DNA from: Caprella mutica
Lineage: Eukaryota; Arthropoda; Malacostraca; Amphipoda; Caprellidae
Assembly (NCBI GenBank): GCA_947561585.1
Contig: CANNZV010001818.1
Location: 124,001 to 188,000, forward strand
Reading direction: 5' to 3'
Length of the DNA: 64,000 nucleotides
Numbering within the stretch: position 1 is the first letter of the stretch; every line of letters starts with the position of its first letter. The notes under the pieces are model-generated. The model did no database searches and was not told the origin of the DNA. It worked only from the letters and a program-made list of their open reading frames with translations. The translations under genes were made by a program, and so were the position numbers. Positions 35,867 through 49,345 of this stretch are shown here, piece by piece.

Positions 35867-36782
35867 GAATTAATGAGTACATACTTATTTAAGTTTTTTT
35901 GACTGAATGTTGTGACAAGTCCCAAAAAACGTACTTGCTCAATATATGTGCACATTTTAAATTTGAACAGCAGTCATTTTGACTGCTTGGTAGTTCCAGT
36001 GGTAACATCCTCGTCATGTTTCTCTCTTCAAACCTCGTCAGGTGGAACAGTCAAAACTTCAAAAGAGTCATTAGAAACAACGAAAGAAACTTTTTGTTAG
36101 AAAACTATTCCGAAATAAAAATTATTTTAAAAGTTACTTTTACTGGAAAAATAGTATTATTGATGTACCTTATAAGTTATAACTCACTTTATAAAAAAGT
36201 ATGTCACATTAAAATGAGATATACAGTATAGCTAGGCTGGGGCTACAGGTTCAACTCCCTTGTGTATGAGAGAGTTCTTTACCAGGGTGCAGGTAATTGT
36301 ACAGTATTTGAAATGGAGTAGAAAGAGAGGAAATACATATAAGAGAGAGAAGTAAAGGAATAAATGATAGATAGATTTATAAAATGAAATGATAGTAAAA
36401 GAATAAAAGATGTAAAATGCCTTTGAATTTCACTAAAACTGTAAAATAATACTAAGAAAAGAGATATTATTATAAAATTGTAGATACCTAATTTTAAAGT
36501 TGAATTTGATCCAAAGGAATTTGAATGTCCTTCTAATCAAAGTAATTCAAATTCATTAGATTCAATTTCAACAGTAAAATATATAGTCATAAATGTACGT
36601 AGTGACTGCGTGGATGCACAAGATAATGTCACTATCTATGTTTCGTATCAGCAATGATTATTTCCTCTTACTAAGAAATTGAAATATGATTTGGTATATT
36701 TGTGTATTAATTAACTGTATATATACAATTACAATGATTGCTTTTACTTTATATGGCTGGATTTAGGAAATATGGAGTAATC

Positions 36783-36800
36783 ATAATACGCGCGTATTAT
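36783..36800. promoter_or_regulatory. 18-bp perfect palindrome upstream of exon 1
   Basis: ATAATACGCGCGTATTAT is a perfect palindrome about 200 bp before the first donor site. The same 18 bp occurs at 29820-29837 and 47710-47727. Unit C has one mismatch (58794-58811). Its position near the presumed transcription start suggests a protein-binding site, but that is inference. Confidence 0.35.
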
Positions 36801-38429
36801 TGCTCATCTTAATATACGAGATAAGCTGAAAGACAATCGAAGCCTCCTTGCTTCCTCATACTGTTCGACTGCGTTCAAATTCTTCTTCATTTCCTGTGAC
36901 GGACTCGCAAACGGTGGACAAAAAAACTCATCTTCGGAACTGCAGAATTTAAATTATTTCTAATATCTGTGCTCACAAAGAAGAAACTCATTTTTTACAT
37001 TTTGAGGTAAGATAAATTATTTATTGGTGTTAATATTCTACGTGTTTGATAAAGTGATGTTAAAAGTATTATAAAAGTATAATCTGTTACTCTATAAACT
37101 GATTTCAAATTCATGAAATTAATGCTAAGTTATGTAAATTTCTTTATAATAGAAAGACTTTATACATCATTGTATGTAATTATAATTTGCTCCACATATT
37201 AACTTTATTTGGTAGCAAATCAGTTTAATATTCATACTCGAATTATTATTTCTAGCGAGTATAAATTGATAGTAAAACAATCGTTACGAAATTTCTATTT
37301 ACCGCGTGGTTCTGATATATGAGTGATATTCAGTAATCGAAAGTGTTTAATGTTTGTGTAATAAGTACTTAGATAAAATAGTGATAGACCTATTATGGAA
37401 TAATTGACTAAAATGTATTAGCATCAACCCAAAAGAGTAAATTAATGAAATACCAATTATATTTACAATTGTGACGCACATTTCAGTTTAATAACTTACA
37501 TAGTTTATTCTCTAAGACCTATGGACAAAATGGTGGTGACCTAACCATGAACAGGAACTGTAAACCGGTATATATATTAGGTACTGAGATTAAAATTCCA
37601 TAAATCTATCAAAAGCTATCGTCATTTTCTGTTATCTAGAACCAACTCTTTATAACATTGTTTGCTATGCATTTAATTGGTAGAACGGATCTAAGATAAT
37701 TATAAATTGAGGAATAAAGTGACTTCGAACCAACTCACGTAATTGACTCATTGAAACATCTTTATTGAACTAAATAAAATACAAACTACAAATATACAAT
37801 TAAAACATGGTTAAAAATTAGGTTCAAGCCCTTATATAAGTATTAGAATATACTTTTCGGGCAAACAGAGAATGATAAGGCAAGTGCTAAAAGAAAAAGT
37901 ACAGACTTAATAATTTACTCATTTGACTAAAAATCAATAAATTGATTCAAAGCATAAATTGATCATCCATTAGATATGACCATATGGTTGTACTTTCTTC
38001 TTAGTGTAAATGAATTATAAAATGTATGAAACCAGTTTTTTGTTCAGAATAATTCTACAAGAAACTTTGTAACATATATACTTATTTAGGTATAACCATC
38101 TAATCTAATAAAATGAACTCCTTCCTCATTATAAACTTTCTTGTTCCGTTATTTCAACAAATTGTAAAAGAAGTTCAAATAGTCCATCATAGGTTAGAAT
38201 TGATGATGGAATCTTAATAATATGAATGATATTTTCATCTTGTGTTATTATTTTTTGCTATTTTATTTAAAAAAATTAGATTTTCCGTTCCTTAGTATTT
38301 TTTCATAATTTTTGTTTACAGAATGAAACAATAATTTGATTATTCTGACTATAACAAAGCTTTAAATCTTACAACTAATGTCAAAAATAAAGTAACAATT
38401 TGAACTAACTTACTTCCTTTTTCCAACAG

Positions 38430-39173
38430 ATGGAGAATTTCATCAGCAGAAGATACCTTCTGACGTCATCGCATGCAGGTTGCGACTCTTCCATTTTGGT
38501 TCTAACGGACAGGAGGCCAAAGATGTTCCTAATTTTAAATGAAGACCTGAAGAAGATGATAGACATGTCTCTTCGTAGTATTCCCACCATTGATAACATC
38601 ACTATGGTGTCTAGTGGGATAAAGGGAGAAGTTATCATATTCTACAGATACCCTGTGACCGAATCTGCGAAAGATTTTACGGATGTTGATAGCACATCTG
38701 AAACAGAAGATCAGCACGCTACCGAAGTTCAATCTAATGGAAGGAATTTCACTAATAACCGCAGTCTCGGAATTTCAAATCACTGTATGGCCAATGTATC
38801 GAATGCTAGTTCAACTGGATGTTTCTGTTGCAGGCTATTTAAAAAGATGTTATGTAAGATTAATTGCATCAGGCGGTCAAGTTCTAGCGTCCTTACACAC
38901 AATTCACCTAAAGGTAATAATTCTATAAACTCTAGTGGATGCAGCTCTATAAATTCCAGTTCAAAATCTAGGAATTCATCTGCTTCTAGCATGAATCCAA
39001 GTTTATGTAATTACTTAGATACTAACTCCAATAACGAGGAATTTAATGATGAATATTCAAGTGATAATGAACTTCATTCTAATATTGTGACATTTAAGAT
39101 AAACACCACGGAACTACGAAAAATAGAAGAAGCATTGCGTACCATCGATAATAATTATAAAATTAATGAATAA
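38430..39173 (+). CDS. Unrecognised 247-aa Ser/Asn-rich protein, unit A copy
   Basis: Intact copy of the frame described for the left arm; the stop codon ends at 39173. The donor GAG|GTAAGAT at 37007 and acceptor ending at 38429 give a 1.42-kb 5'-UTR intron. Compared with the left copy, residues 15 and 18 change (His for Arg, Cys for Arg), residue 226 is Thr and the last residue is Glu. The AATAAA signal overlaps the stop codon. The exon upstream of the donor is not in frame with this ATG, so the start at the acceptor is the natural choice. Function unknown. Confidence 0.6.
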   Translation: MENFISRRYLLTSSHAGCDSSILVLTDRRPKMFLILNEDLKKMIDMSLRSIPTIDNITMVSSGIKGEVIIFYRYPVTESAKDFTDVDSTSETEDQHATEVQSNGRNFTNNRSLGISNHCMANVSNASSTGCFCCRLFKKMLCKINCIRRSSSSVLTHNSPKGNNSINSSGCSSINSSSKSRNSSASSMNPSLCNYLDTNSNNEEFNDEYSSDNELHSNIVTFKINTTELRKIEEALRTIDNNYKINE

Positions 39174-39317
39174 AAAATTTCAAAATTTATTTGATAGCAT
39201 TGTATTTTATTTTTCCTATCAATTAATTTAGGCCTAAGCAATACATGGATTAAATGAGAGCTTCAAGTTACAGTAGAGCTCCTCTATAGTGGACTTCAAT
39301 TACACCATTTAGCCTCA

Positions 39318-39545
39318 AATTGAAGGAAGTGAATTTCAAATTAAAATTAGTCCATTTTAAGTTAAAATTAGTCTATTGCACATTAAAATTAGTCAATTTA
39401 AATTAAAATTAGTCAATTTAAATTAAAATTAGTCAATTTAAATTAAAATTAATCAATTTCAAGTTAAAATTAGTCAATTTCAAATAAAAATTAGTCAATT
39501 TCAAATTAAAATTAGTCAATTTCAAATCTAAATTAGTCAATTTCA
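39318..39545 (+). repeat. 20-bp minisatellite, unit A
   Basis: About 11 degenerate copies of the inverse of AAATTGACTAATTTTAATTT, directly downstream of the gene. Confidence 0.85.
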
Positions 39546-40248
39546 AATTGAAATTTCGTATTTTTTCACTGTTAATTATTCTCAATTCTAATATAAATAA
39601 ATTTAATTCACAAAAAGTATCGTACATCTTGTTTTATTTATTTGTCCTATTCATAACAAGTCCAAATATATTCATTTCTATTTTTTCAAGAACATTATTA
39701 TAGAAAAAGTTGAAATAATGAATACTAAATTTTTTAGTGTATTTTTTAAAAGCAGATAACATCATTAACTGTTGTAAAATAATACGTCACATTGACATTA
39801 CGTGCTTTGACAGCATGTCAATGTCAGCGGAAAATTCAGTCTCGGAATTTTCAGTCTGAGTTAAATATAAAATAATGCTTATCAGTTAGATGTATGAGGG
39901 GGTGATGCCACTTCCAAACCCCCCTGCCAGGTCTTCAAACAATCATGAAATGCGCGGTACAATAAACTACATAACAGCAACTAATGTTGAGAGGCCATTT
40001 GTAATTCCGAGACCGAAATTTTCGCCTACCCGCTCCGGGAATATTGAATCGCTTGCCGAGGGCTGACTGATATCGAAAAAGTATCTTGGAAAGTCTGTGA
40101 CCGCAAAGAATCGGTAAAATGTACCTAACCAACATCGGTTTTGGTGCACATGGCCACATATGTATATATCTGAAACATGAATCTAAATTCTAATGAGACT
40201 TCCAGATTTGATGAGACGATTCCTAAAGTAACGAGCCAAAACACGAAT

Positions 40249-40320
40249 GGGCTTGACCGGGAATTGAACCCGGGACCACTCGCACCCTAAGCGAGTATCA
40301 TACCCCTAGACCATCAAGCC
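40249..40320 (-). tRNA. tRNA-Pro: tRNA-Pro (AGG), unit A copy
   Basis: Same 72-nt sequence as the left arm copy, now on the minus strand, with all stems, anticodon AGG and the B box GGTTCAATTCC intact. A T run on the transcribed strand (AAAA at 40238-40241 on plus) follows the gene. It converges with the orphan gene, about 1.1 kb apart. Confidence 0.95.
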
Positions 40321-40440
40321 ATATGAAAATAATGATCGAGTTATATAATACAATAATAATATTTTATTCTAACTAATTTGGTATTTTCATTCAAGTTGAA
40401 TCAAATGTCGATTCAGATATTCAGATAAATTTAAAATTTG

Positions 40441-40575
40441 AATATTCATTCAATTCTTCATTTTCATGTTCATTTAATTCTTCATTTTCATGTTCATTTA
40501 ATTCTTCATTTTCATGTTCATTTAATTCTTCATTTTCATGTTCATTTAATTCTTCATTTTCATGTTCATTTAATT
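40441..40575 (+). repeat. 24-bp minisatellite, unit A (about 5 copies)
   Basis: Same 24-bp unit as 24012-24222, inverted, about five copies. The open frame across it is low-complexity and not a gene. Confidence 0.95.
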
Positions 40576-42020
40576 GTTGGTATTAATGTTAAATTAGGCG
40601 TCTTGATATACACTTATGTTTATTTTTATATCTTATACTGATAAGGGACTTTGTCACACACAATATTTTATTACTTCTATATGATAAGCTCCTTAATTTA
40701 ATGAAATACTTAGATCTGACGTAGTATTTTTTATGATATCTACAATGTGTGGATTAGTCTTTACCAAATGATGGCGGATTATTATCAGGTTGAATTCATG
40801 TTACAATGCTATTTAAAAAAAAATGTATGAATAAAAACATGACATAAAAGAAACTAATAAACAAATCAACTTATTTAGTGTTGAACAAACAAAACTAATT
40901 TAAGTATAGACTTAACAATTACTAAATGTTTTACTGTTTAAAACCTAATGAAAGTTGTGACTTTATTAATATTAGATTAATTTTGAAAAATGTGATTAAA
41001 CATAATAATATCTAATTTAAAACAAATAAATAATAAAAAATTATTGCTCAAAAACCATTGTTTAAAAAATACACCCTGTGACAATGTATCAATAAAACAT
41101 AATATTGTGATATGTAAAAACTTATTGAATTGTATTGTATTTCTACACAACCAAAAGTTGTTCCAGATGAATGCTTTCTATTAGAGTTGTACTTCCAAAA
41201 TAGAACTACTTTCCCATATCCATATATGAGAAGACTCTTAAATTATATGGAAAGTGAGAAGCAATTTCATTATCACTCTATACCACTATATGGCAAAATA
41301 TAGTTACTATATTGTATATTGAGAAACAAACAGAAATCTAGACATATGCTTATTTTCAGTATAGTGGAACATTTCTGCGCTTTAAATCACAATTGAGATC
41401 CTCTTTTCAGGACTATAATACATAATAGTCTGTCCCGTAATATCTATTTCTTAGTTCACACACAGAGACTCACTTCAGTTCTGACATTGATGTCACTCAT
41501 TCTTTAATCCTCTATGTAGAAGCTTTATATTATCATTAGTGTTGCTGTATTTTGAGACAGAAGCCTATAACAACGGAGTGAATAGCAGTTAGTTTATTGT
41601 TCCTTTTGCAGCGGAAAAACCATTTTACTGAAATATTTTTATACCATTCGATAGATTATTAAATTTTGAACTATTCTAAGTTGACTCACTCTCGAGTTTA
41701 ATCTATCGTTTTAGAGATATTCAAGAAGAAAGACAAAAATTGTTATTTTCTCACAGTAATCGGCAGAGTTTTTTGTTTTTCTGTTTATTTTTCAGCGAAA
41801 AAACGATTATATTTAAAATAATTCTGAGTACAAAACTACCATTCAAATATGTATGGTTTTGAAGAAAAACACATTTGTCTCATTGTTTCACAACTATTCT
41901 TCAAGAAATCGTACATCTGGCAATTATTTCCCTATTGGTCCTGTTATAGTCTATGAACCTTGATTTTAACTTGTATTTCATTCATAAATGAAGAATATTG
42001 TATTGGAAAATTAGGCTTTA

Positions 42021-44805
42021 AACTGCGTCCATCGCTTTATTGCAGATCACTATTTTGTGTGTAATTTTATTAATATTGGTCGTACAGTAGTGAAACTTTG
42101 GTCACTGGAAGATTGCTTCTATAGTATCTTGCTGCAATATTTTTTGAATCCATGAGAAAATTAGAAAGTTATGAACGTTTATGTATTTTGAAGGCATTTT
42201 AACTGTCCATCGCTTTATTGCAGCTCTGTGAAACGACCAAAAAATGAGCGATTAACTTCTACCGAGAGGGTAAAAATTGTAACAGATCCTGCTGAAGGTA
42301 AGACTCTTCTATATTTAGCTTTATAACTTGGAAGGGTTAAAAGAACAATAGTTTCTTTGTGGAAAATCCCGACACAAACCCATGGAGATATGAGGGTACG
42401 AGAAAGAGAATTTCCCCTTGAAATATGCGAAAAATACGCAGGCAGGTTATAAGGCAGCTAAAGGACACTAGTGCCTCCATTTTTGACAAGGCTGTCATTG
42501 GTCTTAAGTCAAAACAGTCCTGATGTAATGTCTCAAATGAAACGGTTAGAAATGCTCAATGGGGCTTGAAGGTCCCCTCCACTCTATTTTTTTTTATTTC
42601 TCAATGCATTAGAGCTAATGTTACTGATAATAAAACTCCAAACCATTTCAAATTTGGTTCTATAGTTTTATTATAATATGTAATTTAAGATTTTTTTCCG
42701 TTCTTTATACTACACCTCTGAATTTCAAGCGAAGAAAAAGCCCCCCCCCCCTGTTCGATAGGCTAACACGATCCGACAAAATCAAAACAATAACAAAGCT
42801 GATTGATAGATATCAATAGATATCATTGCTACCGGTACTGTATTGTCACTCAAGATGTTCTTTGTGTTAATCGAGTTACTTTGTAACAAACTAAAAATGC
42901 TTGACAAAGACACCTGCCTATTAATGAATGTTTTTTGATTAATTTGATTGAATTCCGATTTCAGCGTGATACCACAGCACTCCTATTATGTATTCGTTCA
43001 TTAACTTAAAATGTACTATAATTTGGAGAATTGAGTCAATTGAGCTTTGGTCTAATATTATACTTTGTATCTATATGTCTTTATTTTTGACCGATGTTCA
43101 ATTTCCCATCATTCAGCATGCATTAGGGCATAGACTAATTCTTATGACCTATTTTTTAACAACATATCATGCAGACACTGAGACACAGATGTAATTAAAG
43201 TAAGGTATGGACCAATTAAAGCTGACTCAAACTAAGGTGCAAACCCTGCCTTACTCAGATTTAGTGTTACCTAACTTTAATATTATAGGTACATAGGCTC
43301 TAGCATAGCTAGGCCGGTCTTAGCGTATCCATAATCCACCTTATCCGCGTAAGTTACGGTAGGTATTCTAAGATTCACTTTAATATTTATCGTAATAGTG
43401 TAGTTCTAAGACAATGGATCCATATAAAGAATTCAATTACCTTATTAAGTATTTCTTACTAATCGTTTTCATATATCATAAAATTTTCCGATATTGAGAA
43501 CTGTTAATTTTTATACACTTTCTATTTGAACGCAGATCTGTGATTTGAAATTTTGGATAGGTATGCGCTATGTATATACGAACAAACATCCTACTCAAGT
43601 ATGGGGGCCTTTTTCTTCTAATGAAATTATGAATCTCAGAATGAGAAAAAACGAAATGCGAATATTTCTTATATAATTAATTGTGAACAGAATACTTGAT
43701 CGATTTAAATTCTGTTTACTGCGATATGTTATATAACCTTAGCTCTACAAATTTAAAGCAATACCAGAATTTTTTTAATTTAGAGTGGAGAGGACATTTT
43801 AAGACCAGAGAACAGGGCAATCAAGTCATGAGAGTATCTCAATTGATGCCCAGAGATATGAGGAAAGAAGTTGTAACCCTTCGAGCATGAGATTGTGCGA
43901 AGTAATGCAAGAAAATCATCTTTTGCCAACGAGATAAATGCAAAATATTAGGCCAAGGGAACAAAAACTCAATAAAAGAGGCAATGTACGATTGGATTGT
44001 TAGGTTTACACCCTCTGGTACTCGGAAAGGGCCAATTAACGTTTCACCAATGATGCCCGCTTAAAACATAAAGCCACAGACTCCTTGTTGACGATGAAAT
44101 CAGTGTGGATAAACAGCTCCAGTAGGATCCAAACTTTAACCCATCTATCTAGACAATCAAGGGTGGCTCTTTCTTCATCTGTTAAAAGAACAAGTAGGAA
44201 GTTTGTTTTCATGTAATTCTGTGTACATTTAATGCCTTTTTCCTTTTGGGTCTTGTCCATAGGAGGCCTGGAAATATGCTCCACGTTCCTTGTCGTCTCA
44301 TTTAAGACACTGTTTGGACGAATAACCAATGACAGCCTTGTCAAAAATGGAGGCAGTAGTGTTATTTGGCTGTCTTATAACCTGCCTGGGTAGTTTTTGC
44401 ATATTTCGAGGGGAAAAAGCTTCTCCTCGTACCCTCATCTCTCCTTGGGTTGGTGTCGGGATTTTCCATAATAGAAACTATGGTTCTCTTATCCATCCCA
44501 AATTCTTTAGCTAAATATAGAAGAGTCATCCCTTCTGCAGGACCTGTTACAATTTTTACCCTCTCGGTAGAAGTTAATTGCCCATTTTATGGCCTTTTCA
44601 CAGAGCTGCAATAAAGCGATGGACAGTTAAATGTCTTAAAAATACATAAACGTTCATAACTTTTCAATTTTCTCATGAATTAAAAAATATTTCAGCAAGA
44701 TCTATAGAAGCAATCTTCCAGTGACCAAAGTTTCACTACTGTACGATCAACATTAATAAAATTATTCACAAAAAAGTGATCTGCAATAAAGCGGTAGACG
44801 CAGTC
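42021..44805 (-). mobile_element. Tc1/mariner-like element with IR/DR ends, unit B
   Basis: The outer ends read AACTGCGTCCATCGCTTTAT and inverted GACTGCGTCTACCGCTTTAT, each flanked by TA (42019-20 and 44806-07). A second copy of the motif TCCATCGCTTTATTGCA lies about 180 bp inside each end (near 42206 and 44612). This is the inverted-repeat/direct-repeat layout known from Sleeping Beauty- and Tc3-like elements. The inverted arms extend about 600 bp, so the transposase 5' region occurs at both ends. It is absent from unit A. Confidence 0.85.
43800..44600 (-). pseudogene. Tc1/mariner transposase remnant, unit B
   Basis: Reading from 44590 on the minus strand: helix-turn-helix LTSTERVKIVTGPAEG then LAKEFGMDKRTIVS; the first catalytic region LTDEERATLDCLDRW; then AGIIGETLIGPFRVPEGVN. 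Near 43870 FLHYFAQSHARRVTTSFL aligns with the expected QDNAPSHA block, with its Asp lost, and DTLMT-stop-LPCS with the WPPxSPDLN block, also lost. Several frameshifts and stops are present. The enzyme would cut and paste the element at TA sites; this copy is inactive. A partial inverted copy of the 5' region is at 42240-42560. Confidence 0.75.
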
Positions 44806-45445
44806 TACATCGGTAGAATAGATACATCTAAATAAAATAGAAAAAGAGATGATCAACACCAAATGTTGTTTTCGCTTTTGTGGCCGCTTTCAAATCCAGA
44901 TGGCGCTTTTTAGAACAGAAATTTCCGAGAATGGTGCATCGTACTGTAGTATAATATCTTTGGTAAATCGCTTTTTAAATACCTTTTCGAGAAGGATTAA
45001 ACATTAATCGCATTGTATAAAATGGCAGCTTATAATTAATATTATGAATAATAAAAAATAATTGAAATATCAAATAAATTTGGAAAACAAAGTTAAAATA
45101 TAATTTTTTTCCAAGAACAACCTATTGAGCAGTGAAAATACACCAGCACGATATGTAATTTTAAATGTTTTACAGTTCACCTTTAATCTAATTTTTACTT
45201 CAATTAGAATTTCTTTATATTTATTATTTTTCAATATTATCACTAACAGACTTATAAAACCTTCAACATTGAGTTTAAATAACCTCATAATAATATGGAT
45301 TTCCCGTTGAGCTTGAATCTTTTCCATCAGACATATAAATGCATAAATATATCTGTAAAATTACCCTTCTCCATCAATCGTAATATTCCTAAATTAAAAA
45401 CTTACTGATCTCTTTATTTTAAATTCCAGATATCTTTCATTCATC

Positions 45446-46793
45446 TCTCTAATATCTAACCTCTACTCTAATATCTAACCTCTACTCTAATATCTAATCT
45501 CTACTCTAATATCTAACCTCTACTCTAATATTTAACCTCTATTCTAATATCTAACCTCTACTCTAATATCTAACCTCTATTCAAATATCTGACCTCTACT
45601 CTAATATCTAACCTCTACTCTAATATCTAACCTATACTCTAATATCTAACATCTACTCTAATATCTAACCCCCACTGTAATATCTAACCCCACTCTGATA
45701 TCTAACCTCTACTCTAATATCTAACCTCTACTCTAATATCTAACCTCTACTCTAATATCTAACCCCCACTCTAATATCTAACCCCACTCTGATATCTAAC
45801 CCCCACTCTAATATCTAACCCCCACTCTGATATCTAACACCCACTCTGATATTTAACCCCCACTCTAATATCTAACCCCCACTCTGATATCTAACCTCTA
45901 CTCAAATATCTAACCCCACTCTAATATCTAACCTCTACTCTAATATCTAACCCCACTCTGATATCTAACCCCCACTCTAATATCTAACCCCCACTCTGAT
46001 ATCTAACACCCACTCTGATATTTAACCCCCACTCTAATATCTAACCCCCACTCTGATATCTAACCTCTACTCAAATATCTAACCCCACTCTAATATCTAA
46101 CCTCTACTCTAATATCTAACCTCTACTCTAATATCTAACCCCACTCTGATATCTAGCCTCTACTCTAATATCTAACCCCACTCTAATATCTAACCCCCAC
46201 TCTAATATCTAACCCCCACTCTAATAACTAACCCCATTCTGATATCTAACCTCTACTCTAATATCTAACCTCGACTCTAATATCTAACCCCACTCTAATA
46301 TCTAACCCCCACTCTAATATCTAACCCCCCACTCTAATATCTAATCCCCACTCTAATATCTAACCCCACTCTGATATCTAACCTCTACTCTAATATCTAA
46401 CCTCTACTCTAATATCTAACGTTTACTCTAATATCTAACCCCCACTCTAATTTCTAACCCCACTCTGATATCTAACCCCCACTCTAATATCTAACCCCCA
46501 CTCTGATATCTAACCCCACTCTAATATCTAACCCCCACTCTGATATCTAACCTCTACTCTAATATCTAACCCCACTCTGATATCTAACCCCCACTCTAAT
46601 ATCTAACCTCTACTCTAATATCTAACCTCTACTCTAATATCTAACCTCTACTCTAATATCTAACCCCCACTCTAATATCTAACCCCTACTCTAATATCTA
46701 ACCCCCACTCTAATATCTAACCCCTACTCTAATATCTAACCCCCACTCTGATATCTAACCCCCACTCTGATATCTAACCTCTACTCTAATATC
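45446..46793 (+). repeat. 19-bp minisatellite, unit B (about 71 copies)
   Basis: Same 19-bp family as in unit A but with many more CCCCC-type variants. The order of variants is nearly identical to unit C. Confidence 0.97.
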
Positions 46794-49345
46794 GAATAAT
46801 TGAGTACATACTTATTTAAAGTTATTTTGATTGAATGTTGTGACAAGTCCCAAGAAACGTGCTTGCTCAATATATGTGCACATTTTGAATTTGAAAAGCA
46901 GTCATTTTGACTGCTTGGTAGTTCTAGTGATAACATCCTCGTCATGTTTCTCTCTTCAAACATCGTCAGGTGGAACAGTCAAAACTTCAAAAGAGTCATT
47001 AGAAATAACAAAAGAAACGTGTTGTTAAAAAACTATTCCGAAATAAAAATTATTTTTAAAGTTATTTTTACTGGAAAAATAGTATTATTGATATACCTTA
47101 TAAGTTATAACTCACTTTATAAAAAGTATGTCACATTGAAATGAGATATACAGTATAGCTAGGCTGGGGCTACAGGTTCAACTCCCTTGTGTATGAGAGA
47201 GTTCTTTACCAGGGTGCAGGTAATTGTACAGTATTTGATATGGAGTACAAAGAGAGGAAATACATATAAGAGAGAGAAGTAAAGGAATAAATGATAGATA
47301 GAGTTATAAAATGAAATGATAGTAAAAGAATAAAAGATGTAAAATGCCTTTGAATTTCACTAAAACTGTAAAATAATACTAAGAAAAGAAATATCATTAT
47401 AAAATTGTAGATACCTAATTTTAAAGTTGAATTTGATCCAAAGGAATTTGAATGTCCTTCTAATCAAAGTAATTCAAATTTATTAGATTCAATTTCAACA
47501 GTAAAATATATAGTCACAAATGTACGTAGTGACTGCGTGGATGCACAAGATAATGTCACTATCTATGTTTCGTATCAGCAATGATTATTTCCTCTTACTA
47601 AGAAATTGATATATTTTTTAGTATATTTGTGTATTAATTAACTGTATATATACAATTACAATGATTGCTTTTACTTTATATGGCTGGATTTAGGAAATAT
47701 GGAGTAATCATAATACGCGCGTATTATTGCTCATCTTAATATACGGAGATAAGCTGAAAGACAATCGAAGCCTCCTTGCTTCCTCATACTGTTCGACTGC
47801 GTTCAAATTCTTCTTCATTTCCTGTGACGGACTCGCAAACGGTGGACAAAAAAACTCATCTTCGGAACTGCAGAATTTAAATTAGTTCTAATATCTGTGC
47901 TCACAAAGAAGAAACTCATTTTCTACATTTTGAGGTAAGATAGATTATTTATTGGTGTTAATATTCTACGTGTTTGATAAAGTGATGTTAAAAGTATTAT
48001 AAAAGTATAATCTGTTATTTTATAAACTGATATCAAATTCATGAAATCAATGCTAAGTTTTGTAAATTTCTTTATAATAGAAAGACTTTATACATCATTG
48101 TATGTAATTATAATTTGCTCCACATATTAACTTTATTATTAACTTTATTCATGCTCGAATTATTATTTCTAGCGTATATAAATTGGTAGTAAAATAATCA
48201 TTACGAAAATTCTATTTACCGCTTGGTTCTGATATATGAGTGATATTCAGTAATCGAAAGTGTTTAATGTTTGTGTAATAAGTACTTAGGTAAAATAGTG
48301 ATAGACCTATTATGGAATAATTGACTAAAATGCATTAGCATCAACCCAAAAAAGTAAATTAATGAAATACCAATTATATTTACAATTGTGACGCACATTT
48401 CAGTTTAATAACTTACATAGTTTATTCTCTAAGACCTACGGACAAAATGGTGGTGACCTAACCATGAACAGGAACTGTAAACCGGTATATATATTGGTAC
48501 GGAGATTAAAATTCCATAAATCTATCAAAAGCTATCGTCATTTTCTGTTATCTAGAACCAACTCTTTATAACATTGTTTGCTATGCATTTCATTGGTAGA
48601 ACGGATCTAAGATAATTATAAATTGAGGAATAAAGTGACTTCGAACCAACTCACGTAATTGACTCATTGAAACATCTTTATTGAACTAAATAAAATACAA
48701 ACTACAAATATACAATTAATACATGGTTTAAAATTAGGTTCAAACCCTTATATAAGTATTAGAACAGACTTTTCGGGCAAACAGAGAATGATAAGGCAAG
48801 TGCTAAAAGAAAAAGTACAGACTTAACAATTTACTCATTTGACAAAAAAACAATAAATTGATTCAAAGCATAAATTGATCATCCATTACATATGACCATA
48901 TGGTTGTACTTTCTTCTTAGTGTAAATGAATTATAAAATGTATGAAACTAGTTTTTTGTTCAGAATAATTCTACAAGAAACTTTGTAACATATATACTTA
49001 TTTAGGTATAACCATCTAATCTAATAAAATGAACTCTTTCCTCATTATAAACTTTCTTGTTCCGTTATTTCAACAAATTGTAAAAGAAGTTCAAATAGTC
49101 CATCATAGGTTAGAATTGATGATGGAATCTTAATAATATGAATGATATTTTCATCTTGTGTTATTAGTTTTTGCTATTTTATTTAAAAAAATTAGATTTT
49201 CCGTTCCTTAGTATTTTTTCATAATTTTTGTTTACAGAATGAAACAATAATTTGATTATTCTGACTATAACAAAGCTTTAAATCTTACAACTAATGTCAA
49301 AAATGAAGTAACAATTTGAACTAACTTACTTCCTTTTTCCAACAG

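Larger units (their letters stand above)
33309..41570 (+). repeat. Tandem unit A
   Basis: Starts and ends at the phrase 'caacggagtgaatagcag'. At 8.26 kb it is shorter than B because it lacks the 2.8-kb Tc1/mariner-like insertion. It contains a 19-bp array, exon 1, intron, the intact 247-codon frame, a 20-bp array, an intact tRNA-Pro and a 5-copy 24-bp array. Confidence 0.9.

Noticed and set aside
36225..36280. tRNA-like A and B boxes (TAGCTAGGCTGG, GGTTCAACTCC), also near 30360 inverted
   Set aside because: The two motifs are only a few bases apart, too close for a pol III promoter, and no cloverleaf forms.
42988..43194. 68-codon frame in the middle of the Tc1-like element (also 54090)
   Set aside because: Conserved only because units B and C are recent duplicates. 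No transposase motif, and it lies in the noncoding core of the element.
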